DNA from: an uncultured Clostridia bacterium
GTDB lineage: Bacteria > Bacillota > Clostridia > UMGS1883
Assembly: GCA_934476455.1 (NCBI GenBank)
Contig: CAKSNY010000014.1
Span: 1 to 54,738, forward strand
Length of the DNA stretch: 54,738 bases
Direction of reading: 5' to 3'
The notes below the pieces were generated by a model. The model was not told the origin of the DNA. It saw only the letters and a list, made by a program, of their open reading frames with translations, and searched no databases. Positions 51,357 through 54,738 of this stretch are shown here, one piece after another; positions within the stretch are counted from its first letter, which is position 1; each line of letters opens with the position of its first letter. Position numbers and translations under genes: made by a program.

Positions 51357-52532
51357 TTACTCCTTCCCTTTTTCTACGCCCTCATAAAGCGGCGACATAT
51401 CGCGCAGCCTTTGAACTATCGGTCCGAGCGTCTTTATAAATTCATCTATTTCTTCCTCAGTTGTAAATTCCGAAAGCGTTGCCCGCATGGAGCCGTGCGC
51501 TATTTCGTGCGGAAGTCCTATTGCCAAAAGTACATGCGACGGGTCAAGCGAACCCGATGTGCACGCAGAACCGCTCGACACGACAAAGCCTTTAATATCA
51601 AGACTTAACAAAAGGCTTTCTCCCTCTATATATCTGAAGCAAAAGCTTACATTATTGGGAAGTCTTTTTTCCCTGTGCCCGTTAAGGCGGCAGTACGGAA
51701 TCGACTTTTCTATACCGTTTATAAGCTTGTCCCTGAGATAGGTTATGCGCTTTGTTTTCTCCTCCATATGCGCTACCGCGTCCGAAAGTGCCGCAGCCAT
51801 ACCTACAATACCTGCCACATTCTCGGTTGTTGCACGCTTGCCCGATTCCTGCGCGCCGCCGTGAATAAGGTTTTCTATCTGCACGCCTTTTCTTATATAA
51901 AGCGCACCGACGCCCTTCGGTCCGTGAAACTTGTGTGCAGACATCGAAAGCAAATCTATATTCATATCCTTAACATCTATCGTAACGGCACCCGTAGCCT
52001 GCACTGCGTCCGTATGAAAAAGCACGCCGTGCTTTTTGCACACCGCACCGATTTCTTTTATCGGATTAATCGTTCCTATTTCGTTATTCGCAAACATTAT
52101 CGTTACAAGTACGGTTGTGTCTTTTATTGCGTTTTCCACATCCTCGGCGCTTACCATTCCGTACTCGTCAACGGGGAGGTAAGTAACCTCAAACCCCTGT
52201 TTTTCAAGGAATTGGCAGGTGTGTAAAACCGCATGATGCTCAACCGTGCTTGTTATTATATGATTTCCGCGTTTTTTGTTTTTCAGCGTGACGCCTTTAA
52301 TTGCCCAGTTGTCCGCCTCGCTTCCGCCGCTTGTGAAATATATTTCACCGCTTTGCGCGCCTATTGCCTTTGCTACATCCGCTCTCGCTTCGCTAAGCCC
52401 TTTACGCGCGTTTTGCCCCGGCGTTGTATACGTTGAAGACGCATTGCCGAAATTTTTCGTAAAATACGGCAGCATCTTCTCTAAAACACTGTCTTTCATC
52501 TTTGTTGTGGCAGCATTGTCCAAATATACCAT
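51357..52532 (-). CDS. nifS: Cysteine desulfurase (NifS/IscS)
   Basis: 391 residues. Pyridoxal-phosphate Lys in SMSAHKFHGPKG, His in VEHHAVLH, and the catalytic persulfide Cys in SSGSACTSGSLDPSHVL on a long loop, as in group I desulfurases. Supplies sulfur for Fe-S clusters needed by the hydrogenases, radical-SAM activases and PduS/PduT in this window. Promoter at 52593-52621. Confidence 0.95.
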   Translation of the reverse strand: MVYLDNAATTKMKDSVLEKMLPYFTKNFGNASSTYTTPGQNARKGLSEARADVAKAIGAQSGEIYFTSGGSEADNWAIKGVTLKNKKRGNHIITSTVEHHAVLHTCQFLEKQGFEVTYLPVDEYGMVSAEDVENAIKDTTVLVTIMFANNEIGTINPIKEIGAVCKKHGVLFHTDAVQATGAVTIDVKDMNIDLLSMSAHKFHGPKGVGALYIRKGVQIENLIHGGAQESGKRATTENVAGIVGMAAALSDAVAHMEEKTKRITYLRDKLINGIEKSIPYCRLNGHREKRLPNNVSFCFRYIEGESLLLSLDIKGFVVSSGSACTSGSLDPSHVLLAIGLPHEIAHGSMRATLSEFTTEEEIDEFIKTLGPIVQRLRDMSPLYEGVEKGKE

Positions 52533-52592
52533 TTATATCCCTTCTTTCCGTACTTGCTGCCGGCATAGCCGACTTTTCCAAGTCCACACTAC

Positions 52593-52621
52593 AGTATATT
52601 ACTATTTTTTCTGAAAAGCAA
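52593..52621 (-). promoter_or_regulatory. Promoter of nifS-nifU
   Basis: TTGCTT (52616-52621) and TATACT (52593-52598), spacer 17, minus strand. The 60-base leader holds small inverted repeats (GACTT with AAGTC, and GCCGGC). Confidence 0.65.
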
Positions 52622-52649
52622 GCCCCGCAGCGGCATTTTTCGTCAATTT

Positions 52650-53264
52650 TTAAAAATTAACCATTGCGCTTGTCACCTTTCCTATAATAACAAGCCTTTC
52701 CGTTTTCTCATCTATCACTATGTCGGGGTAAAGCTTTTTATCTCCTGCGGAACGAAGTGTTATTTTTGACTTTTCCCTTATGTATTCACGGACGATTGCA
52801 TCATAATTTTTACATACGGCAACCACAATATCTCCGTTATCTATCGGCGCTTCAAGCTGTACAATAACAATATCGCCGCTGCATATGCGCGCCTCCATCA
52901 TAGAATTATCTTTTATTTTAAGCCCTATATAGTCGTAGCCTCTGAGCTTGTCGCGGTCTATAAAAACCGTATCGGTTATTTTCTCAACCTCTAAAAACGG
53001 TTTATCGTTGCTTATGGATTCTGCCACATACACCGCGCGCGAACGTTCCGAAACCTCCAGCGGAGCCGTTCCCGTAAGTCCTTTTACGTTTACCCCGAAA
53101 ACGCCCGCAATCTTTTCCAAAAGCTCGGGCGGCGGCGCGGAAAGATACCCCGTTTCAATATTTATAACCGTAGTTTCGCCCACGCCCAACCTTTGTGCAA
53201 GCTGCCTTCGGCTAAGCCCGGCCTTGTTTCTTAAAATACTTACGTTTGTTGCCAGCATATTCAT
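52650..53264 (-). CDS. XRE-S24 (LexA/CI-like) repressor with probably inactive protease domain
   Basis: 204 residues. HTH of the XRE class (RRQLAQRLGVGETTVINIE, about 19-37), then an S24 fold: the Ser motif is DNSMMEARICSGDIV, but where LexA has its general-base Lys (xVKRL) this protein reads AIVREYIR with Arg. No Ala-Gly self-cleavage site is visible in the linker. It may therefore sense something other than RecA, or bind a ligand. It lies between gpr and nifS on the same strand. Confidence 0.85.
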   Translation of the reverse strand: MNMLATNVSILRNKAGLSRRQLAQRLGVGETTVINIETGYLSAPPPELLEKIAGVFGVNVKGLTGTAPLEVSERSRAVYVAESISNDKPFLEVEKITDTVFIDRDKLRGYDYIGLKIKDNSMMEARICSGDIVIVQLEAPIDNGDIVVAVCKNYDAIVREYIREKSKITLRSAGDKKLYPDIVIDEKTERLVIIGKVTSAMVNF

Positions 53265-53297
53265 CGGTATCTTTCCTTTCGTGTAAATTTATTACTA

Positions 53298-54218
53298 TCA
53301 CAAATCGTATAACGCCTTATTTATTCCCTCCGCTATAATTACTGCCGCCTGGTGCGCTATCATATCGGCGTCATTCGGCGTAACAATCATATTTTTATCC
53401 TCCAGCGCTTCGCGTACAAACGCGGCGCGTTCCGATTGCGTCAAAGCCGGAATAACCCCCTGTATTTTTCCGTTTGAATGTATCGCCGCATGCTCGTCCA
53501 TAATGTCAAGCACGTTGTCCGTAAGCGTTGCCGCGTCAACGACCATCGGCACGCCTATGGCTATAACAGGCACACCCATACTTTTTTGGGAAAGCTCCTT
53601 GCGGTTGTTTCCGACACCGCTTCCGGGGCTTATGCCTGTATCCGAAAGCTGAATTGTCGTTCCCAAACGGCAAATTTTTTGTGCCGCAAGTGCGTCTATC
53701 GCAATAATAAGTGCGGGGCGTATATGTTCATTTATTCCGCCCACAATCTCGCCTGTTTCAATGCCTGTAAGCCCCAAAACGCCGGGCGCTATGGCGCTTA
53801 CGCTCGGCAGGTTTTCGGCTCCCGAAAAAGCCTTCTCCCCCTTAAGGTGCCGCGTTACAAAAAGCCCCTTAACAGCCTCCGGTCCTATAGAATCGGGTGT
53901 GATATAGCGGTTTCCCAATCCTACAACCAGCACAGACTCTCCCTTATACTTATTTATAAGCTTATCAAGCTCTTTTGAAAGAATGTCTGCCGCTTCTTTT
54001 CTCAGTGCCTCGTCCTCTCTGTTCATACCGTCTGTTTCTATTGTTATATAGTTTCCCTCGGGCTTTCCTATTTTCTGCGCCGCGCCTTCCGTCAATATTT
54101 TAACGTGCGTTACTTTAAAAGACCCGTACGTTTTTTCAACGCAGGAAATACCCTCAATGTCTTCCCCCAGATTTTCACGAAGCTCAACGGCGAGGTCAGT
54201 TCTCTTTGCCATCTTCAT
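53298..54218 (-). CDS. gpr: Spore germination protease GPR
   Basis: About 306 residues. Family A25 features: an N-terminal propeptide region (KRTDLAVELRENL), VLVVGLGNRYITPDSIGP, IAIDALAAQKICRLGTTIQLSDTGISPGSGVGNNR (quoted by its elements) and TPNDADMI. It starts degradation of small acid-soluble spore proteins at germination. Start ATG 54218 (GAGGGGG four bases upstream) or 54212; both overlap the small gene at 54196. Presence confirms a spore former. Confidence 0.94.
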   Translation of the reverse strand: MKMAKRTDLAVELRENLGEDIEGISCVEKTYGSFKVTHVKILTEGAAQKIGKPEGNYITIETDGMNREDEALRKEAADILSKELDKLINKYKGESVLVVGLGNRYITPDSIGPEAVKGLFVTRHLKGEKAFSGAENLPSVSAIAPGVLGLTGIETGEIVGGINEHIRPALIIAIDALAAQKICRLGTTIQLSDTGISPGSGVGNNRKELSQKSMGVPVIAIGVPMVVDAATLTDNVLDIMDEHAAIHSNGKIQGVIPALTQSERAAFVREALEDKNMIVTPNDADMIAHQAAVIIAEGINKALYDL

Positions 54219-54357
54219 TTTCCCCCTCACGCCTTTTTTTCTTTTTGCCGCCTGTCAGCTCGCAAAACGCCTTGTGCATTATCAAAAGCTCGTACGGGCT
54301 TTTTTCGCCGTCATCCGGCATGGTGGTATATGAAGAATTTTCTTTTTCTTTTTTCAT
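54196..54357 (-). CDS. Small hydrophilic protein of 53 residues upstream of gpr
   Basis: An ATG at 54357 with AGGGGG seven bases upstream opens a 53-codon frame (MKKEKENSSYTT start, SPYELLIMHKAFCELTGG centre, KKKKRREGENEDGKEN end) that overlaps the gpr start by 23 bases. The strong ribosome site, promoter at 54429 and coupling to gpr support real translation. No family is recognised; the charge-rich ends and one short central helix are all that can be seen. Confidence 0.6.
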   Translation of the reverse strand: MKKEKENSSYTTMPDDGEKSPYELLIMHKAFCELTGGKKKKRREGENEDGKEN

Positions 54358-54428
54358 TTAAACGCCCCCTGTCTGCATTTTATTATTACCGCAATTTATC
54401 TGAAAATGCAAAACGCAAGCGCTTTTTT

Positions 54429-54457
54429 ATTTTAGCATAAATTATTTTTATAATCAA
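54429..54457 (-). promoter_or_regulatory. Promoter for the small gene and gpr
   Basis: TTGATT (54452-54457) and TAAAAT (54429-54434) at 17-base spacing on the minus strand. It looks sigma-A-like, whereas gpr in Bacillus is read by sigma-G; a weak sigma-G-like element might lie closer to the gene but cannot be asserted. Confidence 0.55.
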
Positions 54458-54491
54458 TAATTGTATAAAAAAATTTTTGCGTACCTTAGAT

Positions 54492-54514
54492 AAAAAGGGG
54501 ATGTTAAAAAAGTC
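54492..54514. repeat. Half copy of the GGGGATG palindrome (family member E)
   Basis: An A-run, GGGGATGTTAAAAAAGTC and then divergence. It equals the left arm of the palindrome at 19008 but has no right arm, and thus is no hairpin. It sits in a 381-base gene-free stretch (54358-54738) holding a promoter, this half repeat and the dispersed repeat copy 2. Confidence 0.7.
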
Positions 54515-54634
54515 CAGACCGCAAAAATGCGATTATAATAAAGAGTTTGTAACTACAAAACAGTTTAAAAGCCCGGTTTTTGTAGAAAAATCTCATTACA
54601 TTCGATTTTTCTGTATTTATCAGCCTTTTTGCTA

Positions 54635-54706
54635 CGAACAAACTTCACCTCTCGAAGTATCTATATACATCTTCGGGTGTGGCATAATACAACAGAACCC
54701 GATATG
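54635..54706 (-). repeat. Dispersed repeat, copy 2 (with 33-base hairpin insert)
   Basis: Reverse complement of the repeat at 24-62: blocks 54681-54706 and 54635-54647 match the two parts of copy 1. Between them are 33 bases that fold on themselves (CGAAG with CTTCG, CACC with GGTG) and are absent from copy 1. Confidence 0.6.
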
Positions 54707-54738
54707 GTTTAAAAAGGAAAATTTCGCATAATGCCGCA

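Noticed and set aside
54477..54731. 84-codon open frame at the right edge
   Set aside because: It runs through the half palindrome and dispersed repeat copy and has no ribosome site; treated as repeat DNA.
1..54738. CRISPR array, tRNA, rRNA or prophage
   Set aside because: No regular spaced repeats, no cloverleaf-like sequence with a GGTTC-A-type arm in context, and no phage or integrase genes were recognised.

Overview
The window reads as a chromosomal stretch of an anaerobic, spore-forming Clostridia (Firmicutes) bacterium, plausibly a gut plant-fibre or pectin degrader. The evidence is sporulation genes (spoIIP, gpr, a dipicolinate synthase B subunit), oxygen-sensitive enzymes (two glycyl radical enzymes, two [FeFe]-hydrogenase family proteins), NifS/NifU assembly, strong Shine-Dalgarno sites and frequent TTG starts. 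No tRNA, rRNA, CRISPR array, prophage or transposase gene was recognised. Species cannot be named from the sequence alone.

Layout. 0-9 kb (minus strand): carbohydrate genes, namely a secreted F5/8 plus beta-helix protein with an orphan lipoprotein binding protein, an intracellular GH3 glycosidase, an intracellular GH28 polygalacturonase, and an SGNH esterase with L-rhamnose mutarotase, divergent from a LysR regulator. 10-19 kb (plus): rex, adhE, a small-molecule-kinase-like gene, two [2Fe-2S] proteins, a PAS-containing sensory-type [FeFe] hydrogenase, a SpoIIE-type phosphatase and a group B [FeFe] hydrogenase; dpaB converges on it. 19.8-23.1 kb: nrdD-nrdG-dut behind a consensus promoter with tandem NrdR-like boxes. 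23.1-23.5 kb: hairpins and a 275-bp element with 26-bp inverted termini. 23.5-36.3 kb (minus): a complete glycyl-radical propanediol (fucose/rhamnose) microcompartment locus. 36.5-39.7 kb: malic enzyme, folC and folT, the last behind a tetrahydrofolate riboswitch. 39.7-49.7 kb (minus): glycogen genes glgB-C-D-A-P, a second rex, and fba. 49.9-54.4 kb: spoIIP, nifU, nifS, an S24-like repressor, gpr and a 53-residue unannotated small gene.

How the genes fit together. Pectin debonding (GH28, SGNH esterase, RhaM) supplies L-rhamnose. Deoxy-sugar phosphate is split by the microcompartment-targeted class II aldolase into DHAP and lactaldehyde, the propanediol derived from lactaldehyde is dehydrated by the B12-independent glycyl radical enzyme, and propionaldehyde is disproportionated by CoA-acylating aldehyde dehydrogenase/PduL and alcohol dehydrogenase, with PduS/PduT handling electrons. 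Rex, AdhE and the hydrogenases manage NADH and reduced ferredoxin, and glycogen genes store surplus carbon.

The most unusual non-coding signal is a family of related palindromes (core GTCAATTGAC between A- and T-runs, ending in GAGCTG or GGGGATG arms). They sit directly at stop codons (dut, hydrogenase/dpaB, the beta-helix gene) and in one case provide the last codons of folC. A separate dispersed repeat occurs near both window ends in opposite orientation.
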